Source of the DNA: Thermoplasmatota archaeon
GTDB taxonomy: Archaea; Thermoplasmatota; Penumbrarchaeia; Penumbrarchaeales; Penumbrarchaeaceae
Assembly (NCBI GenBank): GCA_016928095.1
Contig: JAFGLL010000079.1
Span: forward strand, 1-48,627
Length of the DNA stretch: 48,627 nt
Direction of reading: 5' to 3'
The notes beneath the pieces are model-generated. The model did no database searches and was not told where the DNA came from. It saw only the letters and a list, made by a program, of their open reading frames with translations. The translations under genes and the position numbers were made by a program. Shown one piece after another: positions 35,230 through 43,103 of the stretch (the first letter of the stretch is position 1; the number at the start of each line of letters is the position of its first letter).

Positions 35230-37572
35230 ATGGAAAAGTCAAGACCAAGACGATGTCTTCTTATCCTCGTATTGTCGAGCCTGGTCCTGCCAACTTTTTT
35301 CACCTTCCTCCCCGCAGAGGCAATTCCCTCAAGGGGTACTGAAGAGGACATCAGGATAACAATAGGGGTAGAATTCGTGGGTATGACCCATTATCACCTG
35401 CATATCGATGTGGATATCCGTGCAATAACCATGGATAACGAGACCTTCGATGTCGAAGAGCTAAGGGATCATTACTCATTGCAGCCCGATGATACCGTCA
35501 TCATGCTGGAGGATGAACTGCGGGACAGGATGGAGGACCTGACATCGGACTCGTTCAACGGTGATGAGCTCCTCCTGGAGCTATCTTCCGTGGAAACGGT
35601 CTCACTCGAGTGGGACGAGAACGTCTCAACTCCCGTCGAATATACGATGGAGATCTCTGGAGAGATCAACATTAGCCGCTATCTGGACGCGGATATCGTT
35701 GCGAACCTCGATCCCGGGAGGTTGGATATCTTCATACTTGGCATGCTGATGTCGGGTTTCGAATTCACAAGGACGGTCACGCTCAGAGCCGGCACAGGCC
35801 AGGTCGTGGATTACCTGTTCCCCTCCGGTTGGGATCCCCTCGGGGATGGGCAGGTCCAGGTCATTCTCGGAGCATCCGGTTCCTCCCCTATTGACGGATA
35901 TCATGTAAGGTCCCTTGATAGCAAAGAGGGTGAGTTTGTCGATCATTTCACATTCAAGCTGATGGCCGATCCAGATACCATGGAAACCGAGGAGGTGATA
36001 GAGGGAGCCATGGAGATCGATTGGTTCCAGCTGGATTCCATGGACATCAATGGATGGATCGATCTCGGCCCGTTGAGCTTTGACAGATCAGGAGCTCTGG
36101 ATGGACTCCCACCATCGATGAACGTTCCTCCCACACTATCCCCCGGTTTCATAAGGTTCTCCTTCGGAGAGGGTGTCCTGTCCGATGAGGACCTCGAAGA
36201 TCTCGAGAGGCAGGTTTCCGACGAGGTAGAGGGGAGCCTTTCGAACAAATTCGACGGAAAGGATGTGAATATATCGTCTGAGCTTGTATTGGAGGAATAC
36301 ACGGAACCTGTCTCCGGCCTGACCCTCGTGGGCATCCTCTCCAACCTCTCACCCAACCGTGTTTCAGTAAGGACCGTTTCTCCGATCGATCTAGACATTC
36401 TTGAGGAACATACGATGGATGATGTTGTCGGACTGCTGAACGGCGGCCTCAGGATCAAAAGGGAAATGGAATACATGACCGACAACAGGCTTTCTCTCAC
36501 CATCACCCTGCCCGAAGATCTGGTATTCATGGATGAAAACCCCGTATCATCCAGCGGCAACAGGAACACATATGACTATTCTGGCGGCTACAAGACATTG
36601 GGTTCCGATCTGGCACCGGTCTATGACAGCGAGAGGGTGGAGATGGATGCACTGATAGACCTGACGAACGTCAGGTCTCTCTACGTATCCGATATGGAGA
36701 TCGATGTGGAGATGAACGGGTCCATCTACATCCATCGCATCAGGTTCGATCCTCAGGATTACGATGTCAGAACGGACCTTGACTACGAACTCGATTACCT
36801 GACAAGCGACCTCATCAGGATCCTTGACAGGATGGGCATGGTGAACCGCTCCGATGTGGAGGACGAGGTCCGAGAGAAGGTCACGAACATCGTCTCAGGC
36901 CTTCTGGCCGATGACGGCCGTGAGATATCCGTATCATTGTCCGAGGATTCCATGGAGTTCGACGGTGACCTATCGACCGTGAACGATGATCTACCAATAT
37001 CCATAGAAATAAAAGCGAATGGCGTCACCGCACCCCTTGCTGGGAACGATGCCTCGACCTCCATGAGCTATATGGGGTCAAGGTTCCTTCCCCCCCATCT
37101 CGAACCTATGGTACCTGTGAGAACGATCACCAAGACCATCGACACAAGGGATATCATGGATTGGGATTCCCATCTTCGTGTCAGGTTCCCTTCAGGGTCA
37201 GGCATAAGAGCCTGGATCGGTGAAGGGAACGAGGACAGAGTGTCCGAGCTGGAGGTCAAGGTGGATGATGGTTATCCGACACTTCTTGTAACACCCGAGG
37301 ATGAAGCCGGTGACCATATAACCCTGGAGCTTACGGTTGGTACATATTTCGCATTCAACAATATCACGGCTTGCTTCTTCTCCGCGACCGCGGTCATCAT
37401 CCTGATAATCCTGTTGATCGTCATCCTGATCATAAGAAGGATCATTAAAAGAAAAAGGAGCGGGAGCCCGGGAAAAAGTGAAGGAGAGGAGATTGACCTC
37501 AACGGTCCTGTAAACGACGGGACCGGCAGTGACAGGGACCCGATCGATAAAGATGGTCAACTGAACTGGTAA
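35230..37572 (+). CDS. Large secreted, C-terminally anchored protein of unknown family
   Basis: The 780-residue product has a signal peptide (about 8-34, ending in LPAEA), a long acidic ectodomain of mixed strands and helices without a recognisable PKD, CARDB or FG-GAP motif, a membrane segment (about 712-735, ATAVIILIILLIVILII) followed by a basic stop-transfer RRIIKRKRS and a short acidic tail. The ectodomain seems to contain internally related segments (for example LEDLERQVSDEVEGSLSN and LIRILDRMG...DVEDEVREKV followed by FDGKDVNIS or DDGREISVS), suggesting a duplicated unit. An upstream GTG at 35164 is rejected because it precedes the TATA box. Confidence 0.75.
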   Translation: MEKSRPRRCLLILVLSSLVLPTFFTFLPAEAIPSRGTEEDIRITIGVEFVGMTHYHLHIDVDIRAITMDNETFDVEELRDHYSLQPDDTVIMLEDELRDRMEDLTSDSFNGDELLLELSSVETVSLEWDENVSTPVEYTMEISGEINISRYLDADIVANLDPGRLDIFILGMLMSGFEFTRTVTLRAGTGQVVDYLFPSGWDPLGDGQVQVILGASGSSPIDGYHVRSLDSKEGEFVDHFTFKLMADPDTMETEEVIEGAMEIDWFQLDSMDINGWIDLGPLSFDRSGALDGLPPSMNVPPTLSPGFIRFSFGEGVLSDEDLEDLERQVSDEVEGSLSNKFDGKDVNISSELVLEEYTEPVSGLTLVGILSNLSPNRVSVRTVSPIDLDILEEHTMDDVVGLLNGGLRIKREMEYMTDNRLSLTITLPEDLVFMDENPVSSSGNRNTYDYSGGYKTLGSDLAPVYDSERVEMDALIDLTNVRSLYVSDMEIDVEMNGSIYIHRIRFDPQDYDVRTDLDYELDYLTSDLIRILDRMGMVNRSDVEDEVREKVTNIVSGLLADDGREISVSLSEDSMEFDGDLSTVNDDLPISIEIKANGVTAPLAGNDASTSMSYMGSRFLPPHLEPMVPVRTITKTIDTRDIMDWDSHLRVRFPSGSGIRAWIGEGNEDRVSELEVKVDDGYPTLLVTPEDEAGDHITLELTVGTYFAFNNITACFFSATAVIILIILLIVILIIRRIIKRKRSGSPGKSEGEEIDLNGPVNDGTGSDRDPIDKDGQLNW

Positions 37573-37635
37573 GGCAGACCTTGCCATAGAAAGGGTTCCA
37601 GTCCCGCATCCTGGCCAAATCCAGCATGCGGAAAT

Positions 37636-37645
37636 GTTTAAATAA
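37636..37645 (+). promoter_or_regulatory. TATA box of the eS19-aIF6 operon
   Basis: GTTTAAATAA is followed by a predicted start of transcription near 37666, giving a leader of about 57 bases, long for this window. The leader holds GGAGG at 37712-37716 for eS19 and a short upstream frame described separately. Confidence 0.6.
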
Positions 37646-37690
37646 TGGAGGGATTATCAGCCCTTCCACATCCCCTTACTAGGTAAGGTG

Positions 37691-37726
37691 ATGCTCAGCA
37701 TCCAGATACCCGGAGGCCGAAGATGA
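37691..37726 (+). CDS. Possible 11-codon leader peptide before eS19
   Basis: ATG at 37691 opens an 11-codon frame (MLSIQIPGGRR) whose TGA overlaps the ATG of eS19 (ATGA). AAGGTG abuts the ATG and AGGT is a little further up, so initiation is possible but not ideal. Termination at the eS19 start would allow translational coupling. No homologue is recognised and it may be chance. Confidence 0.25.
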   Translation: MLSIQIPGGRR

Positions 37727-38175
37727 CCACCGCATTTGACGTACCTGCAGAACCCTTGATAAGGAGAACAGCGGAGAAGCTCAAGGGATTCGAGCAATGC
37801 ACAGAACCGGAATGGGCGCCATTCGTGAAGACGGCCATTCACAAGGAGAAGGCGCCAAGGAACAGCGACTGGTGGCATATCAGGGAAGCTGCGATCCTGA
37901 GAAAGGTCTACATGAAGGGTCCCATCGGCACGATCCATCTGAAGGCACTGTTCAGCGGTCCCAAGGACCGGGGCTCCAAACCCAACAAGGTTGCATACGG
38001 GTCGGGTTCCATCGTCCGCAACGCCCTGCAGCAGCTTGAGATGGCAGAGCTCGTTCGGACCGTCAAGGGCAGGGGCAGGGAGATCACTCCCAAAGGCAGG
38101 AGCCTGATGGACAATACCGCAAGAGAGGTCCTTCAGGACATCATCAAGGAGAACCCCGAGCTTGGCAAGTACTGA
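37723..38175 (+). CDS. rps19e: Ribosomal protein eS19
   Basis: The 150-residue protein matches eS19, a small-subunit protein shared by archaea and eukaryotes and needed for 30S/40S head maturation. Family motifs include WAPFVKTAIHKEKAP, DWWHIREAAILRKVYMKGPIG, KPNKVAYGSGSIVRNALQQLE and GREITPKGRSLMD. Length is as expected. GGAGG seven bases upstream supports the ATG at 37723. It leads a five-gene translation operon found in the same or similar order in other archaea. Confidence 0.97.
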   Translation: MTTAFDVPAEPLIRRTAEKLKGFEQCTEPEWAPFVKTAIHKEKAPRNSDWWHIREAAILRKVYMKGPIGTIHLKALFSGPKDRGSKPNKVAYGSGSIVRNALQQLEMAELVRTVKGRGREITPKGRSLMDNTAREVLQDIIKENPELGKY

Positions 38176-38199
38176 TCCATGAATGGAGGTCGATGTGAG

Positions 38200-38535
38200 A
38201 TGCCGGATGAGGATCCTGAACTGGAAGCTCTGAGGCAGAAAAGACTCGCACAGCTCCATATGCAAGAACAGCAGCAACAGGTGATGAATGAGGAGCAGTC
38301 TAGGGCGGATGCCCAGAAGAAGACAATATTGAGGAAGGTGTTGACGGTTGATGCGAAGGAAAGGCTTGGCAGGCTCAAACTTGGATACCCGGACCTTGCC
38401 AACGCAATCGAGAACCAGCTCATCCTGCTCTATCAATCCGGCAGGCTCCCCGGACCTGTCGACGACCAGACCCTCAAGAGACTGCTCAGTCAGGTCCAGC
38501 CGCAGAAACGGGAGATCAACATAGTAAGGAAGTAG
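38200..38535 (+). CDS. PDCD5/TFAR19-family DNA-binding protein
   Basis: The 111-residue protein fits the archaeal PDCD5 family, with a helical N-terminus ([18 protein letters not shown]), a glutamine-rich stretch, the three-helix core [19 protein letters not shown] and the conserved end [17 protein letters not shown]. Archaeal members bind nucleic acid weakly, and the conserved place beside eS19 and eL39 suggests a link with ribosomes or chaperones. The ATG at 38200 is chosen because GGAGGT lies 11 bases upstream; the ATG at 38179 contains this site within its own frame. The stop is TAG. Confidence 0.92.
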   Translation: MPDEDPELEALRQKRLAQLHMQEQQQQVMNEEQSRADAQKKTILRKVLTVDAKERLGRLKLGYPDLANAIENQLILLYQSGRLPGPVDDQTLKRLLSQVQPQKREINIVRK

Positions 38536-38540
38536 GGAAC

Positions 38541-38696
38541 ATGTCCAGCACTAAACCCTTTGGAAAGAAGAAGAGGCTCATAAAGGCCACCAACCGCAAC
38601 CGCAGGGTGCCCGCATGGGTCATGCAGAGGACCGCCAGAAGGTTCACGACCCATCCCAAGAGGCACACCTGGCGAAAGAGCAAGCTGCAGAGATGA
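38541..38696 (+). CDS. rpl39e: Ribosomal protein eL39
   Basis: This small gene encodes 51 residues starting [20 protein letters not shown] and ending [15 protein letters not shown]. It is strongly basic and matches eL39, which lines the nascent-peptide exit tunnel of the large subunit. The NRRVPAWVM segment is the family signature. The ATG is five bases after the PDCD5 stop, and AGTAGGGAAC before it offers a short ribosome binding site. The length is exactly that of the family. Confidence 0.96.
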   Translation: MSSTKPFGKKKRLIKATNRNRRVPAWVMQRTARRFTTHPKRHTWRKSKLQR

Positions 38697-38715
38697 TCAA
38701 CAGGAGGTATCATAG

Positions 38716-38988
38716 ATGGCCGATGATATGGAAGAAAGGATAATGATCATCCCCTTGAGGAAGGTCGTGGATGCCCCCAAGAGAAAAAGGGCACCCATAG
38801 CTATCAAGCTGATCAGGTCGCACGTGGCCCGTCATATGAAGATAGATGAGAAGAGCGTATGGCTCGACACGCCCATAAACGAAGCGGTATGGATGAGAGG
38901 TATCCAGTACCCACCGAACAAATTGAAGGTAAAAGCAACCAGGTTCAAGGACCAGGAACTGGTAGAAGTAACACTCCCGGATGAGTGA
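38716..38988 (+). CDS. rpl31e: Ribosomal protein eL31
   Basis: The 90-residue protein matches eL31, located at the exit of the peptide tunnel of the large subunit. The conserved pattern is MEERIMIIPLRKVVDAPKRK, IKLIRSHVARHMK, WLDTPINEAVWMRGIQ and PPNKLKVKATRFKD. A GGAGG ribosome binding site lies ten bases upstream, 20 bases after the eL39 stop. It is the fourth gene of the operon. Confidence 0.97.
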   Translation: MADDMEERIMIIPLRKVVDAPKRKRAPIAIKLIRSHVARHMKIDEKSVWLDTPINEAVWMRGIQYPPNKLKVKATRFKDQELVEVTLPDE

Positions 38989-39010
38989 CCTTTTAAAGAG
39001 CGGGTGCCTA

Positions 39011-39697
39011 ATGTCTATAAGGATAGCTGATATCAATGGCAACCCGTTCATCGGGGTGTTCATCCGTCAAGTGGGTCGTTTCGCTCTCTGTCCAATGGAC
39101 ATTCAGGATGAGGTCCTGGTGCTCATGAAGGAAGTGATGGGTGTTGAAGCTGTCAGGACCGCTGCTGGAAATACGAACCTGCACGGTTCATTGATAGCTG
39201 CAAATTCCCACGGTATGACGGTCCCTTACTTTTACGAAAGGGAGGACGTTATATCAGCCCTTTCTACCATGGAGGATGACATGGAAGGCTTTGAGGTGGT
39301 GGTCTGCGATGACCCCCACACTGCATGGGGTAACAACCTCCTGCTATCCGAAAAGGTTGCACTTGTCAATCCCGACCTCTCTCAAGGGACCTTGAAGCTG
39401 ATAGAGGAGGTCTTCCAGGTCGAGGCTGTCAAGGGGACGATCGCCGGGATCAAGACAGTGGGATCCATAGCTGTCACCAATTCTAAAGGGATGATCGTCC
39501 ATCCAAAAGCTACCGATAGGGACCTGGAAGAGCTCAAGGACCTTTTCGGTGTCGAACCCTATATTTGCACGGCCAATTTCGGATCCCCCCACCTGGGGGC
39601 ATCCATGATCGTCAACGACAAGGGAGCCCTGGTTGGTTCCAAGAGCTCAGGCGTAGAACTTAACAGGATCGAGAACTCCCTGGACCTCATCGATTGA
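39011..39697 (+). CDS. eif6: Translation initiation factor aIF6
   Basis: The 228-residue protein is aIF6, which binds the large subunit and blocks premature joining of the subunits. The fivefold pseudo-symmetric repeats can be seen (each a short GNPFIGVFIR, NLHGSLIAANSHGMTVP, AWGNNLLLSEKVALVNP, TVGSIAVTNSKGMIVHP and HLGASMIVNDKGALVGS segment). The start was set at the ATG at 39011, which gives the normal length; an ATG at 38981 overlapping eL31 would add ten residues not typical of the family. It closes the operon and converges on uppS. Confidence 0.95.
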   Translation: MSIRIADINGNPFIGVFIRQVGRFALCPMDIQDEVLVLMKEVMGVEAVRTAAGNTNLHGSLIAANSHGMTVPYFYEREDVISALSTMEDDMEGFEVVVCDDPHTAWGNNLLLSEKVALVNPDLSQGTLKLIEEVFQVEAVKGTIAGIKTVGSIAVTNSKGMIVHPKATDRDLEELKDLFGVEPYICTANFGSPHLGASMIVNDKGALVGSKSSGVELNRIENSLDLID

Positions 39698-39709
39698 TAA
39701 GGCTTCCTC

Positions 39710-40393
39710 TCATTTCCCATATCTTCTGAGCCTCAGCTGGTAGGAACGCACTGCTTTCAGGAATTCCGATAACGTGAGACCCGGCCAGTAGATATCGGTG
39801 AAATAGAGTTCAGAATAGGCCAGCTGCCAGAGGAGGAAGTTGGATATCCTGACCTCTCCCGAGGTCCTGAGAACGAGGTCAGGGTCGGGAAAATCCGCAG
39901 TGTAAAGATACTTCGAGACGAGCCTCTCGTCTATATCCTCTTCATCTATCCTGCCCTCCCTGACATCATGGGATATGGAACGGATGGCATATATCAGCTC
40001 TTCCCTGCCACCGTAGGCGACCGCAAGATTGAAGTAATAATCGCTGTAGCCCTTTGATAGTTCCTCTGCCTTGGTGATAGCATTCCTCAGGTTCTCGGGT
40101 AGAAGGTCCCTCTGGCCAAGAACGGTCACCCGTATCTTGTTCTTGTGGACACGGTCGTCGTTGGCTATCTTCAGGAAGTTCTCCTCGAACAGGGCCATCA
40201 GAGAGTCGACCTCCTCCCTGGACCGCTTGAAGTTCTCCGTGGAGAACGCATAGACCGTGAGTATGTGGATCCCCAGGTCAACACACCATTCCAGTACATC
40301 TTCCAGTTTGTCCCTCCCTGCAAGATGCCCATCCAGGGGAAGTTTACCTTCCTGGGAGGCGTACCTCCGATTCCCGTCCATGATTATTGCCAC
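39710..40393 (-). CDS. uppS: Cis-prenyltransferase (UppS-like) with unusual 5' end
   Basis: The conserved core of a cis-prenyltransferase, which makes the polyprenyl diphosphate lipid carrier for glycosylation, is complete: IIMDGNRRYA, HLAGRDKLEDVLEWC, LTVYAFSTENFKRS, FNLAVAYGGREELI, DLVLRTSGEVRISNFLLWQLAYSELYF. The only canonical start in the open frame is the GTG at 40393, which falls inside the conserved PRHVAIIMDG motif. Coding-like sequence (NKVREERLKALVLQNPVPRH) continues upstream in the same frame for 33 codons to an in-frame TAG at 40493-40495, and two ATGs (40507 and 40519) lie just beyond it. The real start is therefore uncertain. Confidence 0.88.
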   Translation of the reverse strand: MAIIMDGNRRYASQEGKLPLDGHLAGRDKLEDVLEWCVDLGIHILTVYAFSTENFKRSREEVDSLMALFEENFLKIANDDRVHKNKIRVTVLGQRDLLPENLRNAITKAEELSKGYSDYYFNLAVAYGGREELIYAIRSISHDVREGRIDEEDIDERLVSKYLYTADFPDPDLVLRTSGEVRISNFLLWQLAYSELYFTDIYWPGLTLSEFLKAVRSYQLRLRRYGK

Positions 40394-40611
40394 GTGCCTT
40401 GGGACCGGGTTCTGCAGAACGAGGGCCTTGAGCCTCTCCTCCCTGACCTTGTTGAGGCCTTTGGATATGGTGCTGGAATAATCCGTGATAAACTACCCCC
40501 GTTCCATGGTCGGGACCATTGTTCCCACAAAATCCTTTACTTCATGAAATACTTTTTGTCAACCGCGCCAAGGGTATTTTTTTATTACAAGGACACTCTT
40601 GAGGTAACACC

Positions 40612-41628
40612 ATGGCTTCCTATATGAAGAACGACAGGGTCCTTGTGGACGACAAAGCCACAGCTTCCACCCTGATGAACAAGGGCTGCTTCGGGACCCC
40701 CCTTTCCGGAGGTTACCTGGACCTCACTCTGGTCGAAGCGGCATACCTCATGGAGACCGGCAGGTTGGAGGTTCGCAGGAGCAGAAAGGGCAGGACAGCA
40801 TGTCTGCCGGAGCTGTTGGGACGGGGTATTTCCGATGAACCCAGGTTCATGGAGGACTTCCTGGTCTATCGAGACCTCAGGAATCGCGGTATTGTCGTCG
40901 CGGGTTCGGGTAGCTCCTTCAATACATTTCCCCGCGGGAAACGTCCCGGAACGGGTAAGGCGGATTCCTGGATAACCGTCCAGAGAGAGAATGACACCGT
41001 GACCCCAAAAGGTCTATGGCTCGAGGCAAGGAGCCGGGAGAACATCAACCTTAAGTGTATCGCCGCGGTGGTGGACAGTGATTGGGATATCACATACTAC
41101 CATATCCGAACATCTCTCCAAACGGAACCCGGACCTAACCTTACCCTTGACAGCGATATCTCCGAATGGTCCAGGATAGGGATCGGAAGCGGAGGCGCGA
41201 TACTTCATGGTAAGGAACTTAAGGATCTGCACGAACACGACTTTCTGGGGACCCCTCTGGGTGAGACACTGATAATATCGCCAGAGGAGGACAGGATGCT
41301 TGCAGGCGACCATGGCGGACCGAACGATCAGAAATACCGGACCTACCTCGACCTTAGGAGGCGAGGATGGTCCGTCCGGACCGGCTTCAAATACGGGGCC
41401 CATTTCAGGGCCTACACCGAGAGGAGACCGGATAAACATTCGACATTCCTGGTCCACTGCGTTGCCAGGGACCAGAATTTTACATGGGAGGAGCTGTCAA
41501 GGCCCCTCAGATTGAGCCATTCCGTCAGAAAGAGGTTCCTCTTCTCCTTTGAACCATCGGGAATGCCGGAGCCTCACCATACCGGGGCCGGCCCTGCCTA
41601 CCTCGAGATGGGATGGGTCCGCCCATAG
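40612..41628 (+). CDS. endA: tRNA-splicing endonuclease EndA, tandem-repeat type
   Basis: The 338-residue protein carries two EndA-like units fused in tandem, the arrangement of alpha-2 archaeal endonucleases. The second unit keeps the catalytic triad: Y268 in YGAHFRAY, H276 in DKHSTFLVH and K307 in SHSVRKRFLF. The first unit (about 1-165) has degenerate residues and should be structural. The enzyme cuts introns at bulge-helix-bulge motifs in pre-tRNA. An AT-rich TATTTTTTTATTA at 40574-40586 serves as TATA box, implying a short leader. The stop is TAG. Confidence 0.92.
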   Translation: MASYMKNDRVLVDDKATASTLMNKGCFGTPLSGGYLDLTLVEAAYLMETGRLEVRRSRKGRTACLPELLGRGISDEPRFMEDFLVYRDLRNRGIVVAGSGSSFNTFPRGKRPGTGKADSWITVQRENDTVTPKGLWLEARSRENINLKCIAAVVDSDWDITYYHIRTSLQTEPGPNLTLDSDISEWSRIGIGSGGAILHGKELKDLHEHDFLGTPLGETLIISPEEDRMLAGDHGGPNDQKYRTYLDLRRRGWSVRTGFKYGAHFRAYTERRPDKHSTFLVHCVARDQNFTWEELSRPLRLSHSVRKRFLFSFEPSGMPEPHHTGAGPAYLEMGWVRP

Positions 41629-41639
41629 ATATTGACGTC

Positions 41640-42023
41640 TCAGGACCTGATGAACTTCACGTAATCCAGCTCGTCCTTGCCCCTGAAACGGAAGATCATC
41701 TCTTTCAGAGTGGCGGAATCTCCATTGACTATGAAGACCTCAAGACACTTCTCGTTCCTGAGATGTGAATGTATCTGGGTGGTGATAATACCCTGGAAAC
41801 TGTGCCTTATATCGTCAAGGTCCCAGTCACGGTGGGATTCATGGACGATCATGAGAACACCTTCTACGTTGCCTGTCAGGACTTCCCGGTCCCTTATCTC
41901 ATCCTCAGCTGTCCTGAGACATGCTCGAACCGCCTCGCTCCTTCCCGAAAGACCGAGTGCTCTCTGCATCCTGTCAAGGACATCCAGGTTCTTCTCCGTA
42001 AGTGATACGCTCACTATCGGCAT
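41640..42023 (-). CDS. nikR: Nickel-responsive regulator NikR
   Basis: The 127-residue protein has a ribbon-helix-helix N-terminus (VSVSLTEKNLDVLDRMQRAL) and an ACT-like C-terminal nickel-sensing domain. The four high-affinity nickel ligands are all present with the exact spacing of E. coli NikR (H76, H87, H89, C95): here H74, H85, H87 and C93. NikR binds inverted repeats when nickel is bound. It faces the metal transporter genes across a 119-base promoter region with nested inverted repeats, so it probably controls them and perhaps itself. The ATG at 42023 follows a TATA-like stretch by about 23 bases, suggesting a leaderless message. Confidence 0.9.
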   Translation of the reverse strand: MPIVSVSLTEKNLDVLDRMQRALGLSGRSEAVRACLRTAEDEIRDREVLTGNVEGVLMIVHESHRDWDLDDIRHSFQGIITTQIHSHLRNEKCLEVFIVNGDSATLKEMIFRFRGKDELDYVKFIRS

Positions 42024-42080
42024 CTATAGGCCCCCCTTAGATAAAAAATTATTAACTTATACACGTAAATGGGCCATATG

Positions 42081-42119
42081 TTATTAACTTTATCACTATT
42101 CATTGATAAATCTTAATAA
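42081..42119. promoter_or_regulatory. Nested inverted-repeat operator of the nikR/metal transporter region
   Basis: An inner dyad TTTATCA (42089-42095) and TGATAAA (42104-42110), eight bases apart, is nested in an outer dyad TTATTAA (42081-42087) and TTAATAA (42113-42119), with almost the same centre. The right outer arm runs into the TTAATAATAT that should be the TATA box for the gene at 42143. TTATTAACTT also recurs as a direct repeat at 42049-42058 and 42081-42090, near the nikR TATA. Binding by NikR is inference from position; the sequence is unlike the E. coli NikR box but resembles AT-rich dyads of other NikR proteins. Confidence 0.6.
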
Positions 42120-42142
42120 TATGAAAGGATACTCTTAACAAT

Positions 42143-43084
42143 ATGTTCCCCGGAGTCTCGAGATCATCAGGGTCTTTTCATGCGACCTTATTGCTGTTAT
42201 CGGCCATCTTGATGGCTGCCATAACCGGATGCATCAATGACGGAGGGGATGAACTGGACCTTGTAGTCGTATCGATAGCACCCCAGAGGGAGATCGTGGA
42301 ACGGATAGCCGGAGCTGATATCGAGGTCATACTCATGGTACCGCAGAACATGGACCCGCATACTTTCTCCCCCAACCCTAGCCAATTGCTCAAGGTCGCC
42401 AGGGCTGATATCTATTTCAAGATGGGGTCAGGGATCGAGTTCGAGGAGCTCAATATGGATACGATCATTGAAACGAACAGAGGAATGAAGGTCATAGACA
42501 TGTCCGAAGGGATAGATGTGGTCTCCTATGAGGACCATGGTGTCAAAGATGAGCACAATGAGGCTGAACATGATGATCACACCGGGACCGATCCTCATGT
42601 CTGGCTCGACCCGGTGAACATGCTTGTAATGGCAGATACGGTCCTTGAGGCCTTGATCTCCGAGGACCCGGACAAAGAGGAACTCTTCAGGGTCAACCAT
42701 GCTTCCTACGTGGATGACCTTGTGTCCGTTATTGGATATGCCCGTCAGAACCTATCCCCATATGGGAGGAAGGCGTTCTTGACATATCACCCGGCCTGGG
42801 GGTACTTCGCCGATTCATTCAACCTTACCCAGATGTCGGTGGAGGAAGGGGGAAAAGAGCCTGGCCCCCAGGGTATTGCCTCATTGATAGAACAGGCTCG
42901 CAACAACAATATCACGGTCATCTTCGTCGAGCCCCAGTTCGACACCTCGATAGTACAGCAGATAGCGGATGCTATCGGAGGAAAAGTGGTGACCGTTGAC
43001 CCTCTTGCCGGGGACTATATCGAGAACATCCGCAAGGTGACAGGGGATATGGTCGAAGGGTTCGATAAGGGAGAGGGAAATTGA
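42143..43084 (+). CDS. znuA: Metal ABC transporter substrate-binding lipoprotein (ZnuA/TroA type)
   Basis: The 313-residue protein has a lipoprotein signal (AITGC, C30) and the cluster A-I metal-binding fold. Metal ligands expected in the family can be seen: H73 in MDPHTF, His of DPHVWLDP, His of YHPAWGYFADSF and Asp in EPQFDTS. A His/Asp/Glu-rich loop (EDHGVKDEHNEAEHDDH region) is typical of zinc rather than manganese binders. It is the first gene of a three-gene transporter, facing nikR. The ATG at 42143 is about 25 bases after the TATA centre, so the message may be leaderless. Confidence 0.88.
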   Translation: MFPGVSRSSGSFHATLLLLSAILMAAITGCINDGGDELDLVVVSIAPQREIVERIAGADIEVILMVPQNMDPHTFSPNPSQLLKVARADIYFKMGSGIEFEELNMDTIIETNRGMKVIDMSEGIDVVSYEDHGVKDEHNEAEHDDHTGTDPHVWLDPVNMLVMADTVLEALISEDPDKEELFRVNHASYVDDLVSVIGYARQNLSPYGRKAFLTYHPAWGYFADSFNLTQMSVEEGGKEPGPQGIASLIEQARNNNITVIFVEPQFDTSIVQQIADAIGGKVVTVDPLAGDYIENIRKVTGDMVEGFDKGEGN

Positions 43085-43103
43085 CCTGAAGGGATGTGTT
43101 CGC

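Noticed and set aside
40493..40495. TAG read as pyrrolysine throughout the genome
   Set aside because: At least seven genes in the window (for example trkA, endA, znuC and PDCD5) end in TAG at the proper family C-terminus, so TAG is a normal stop here.
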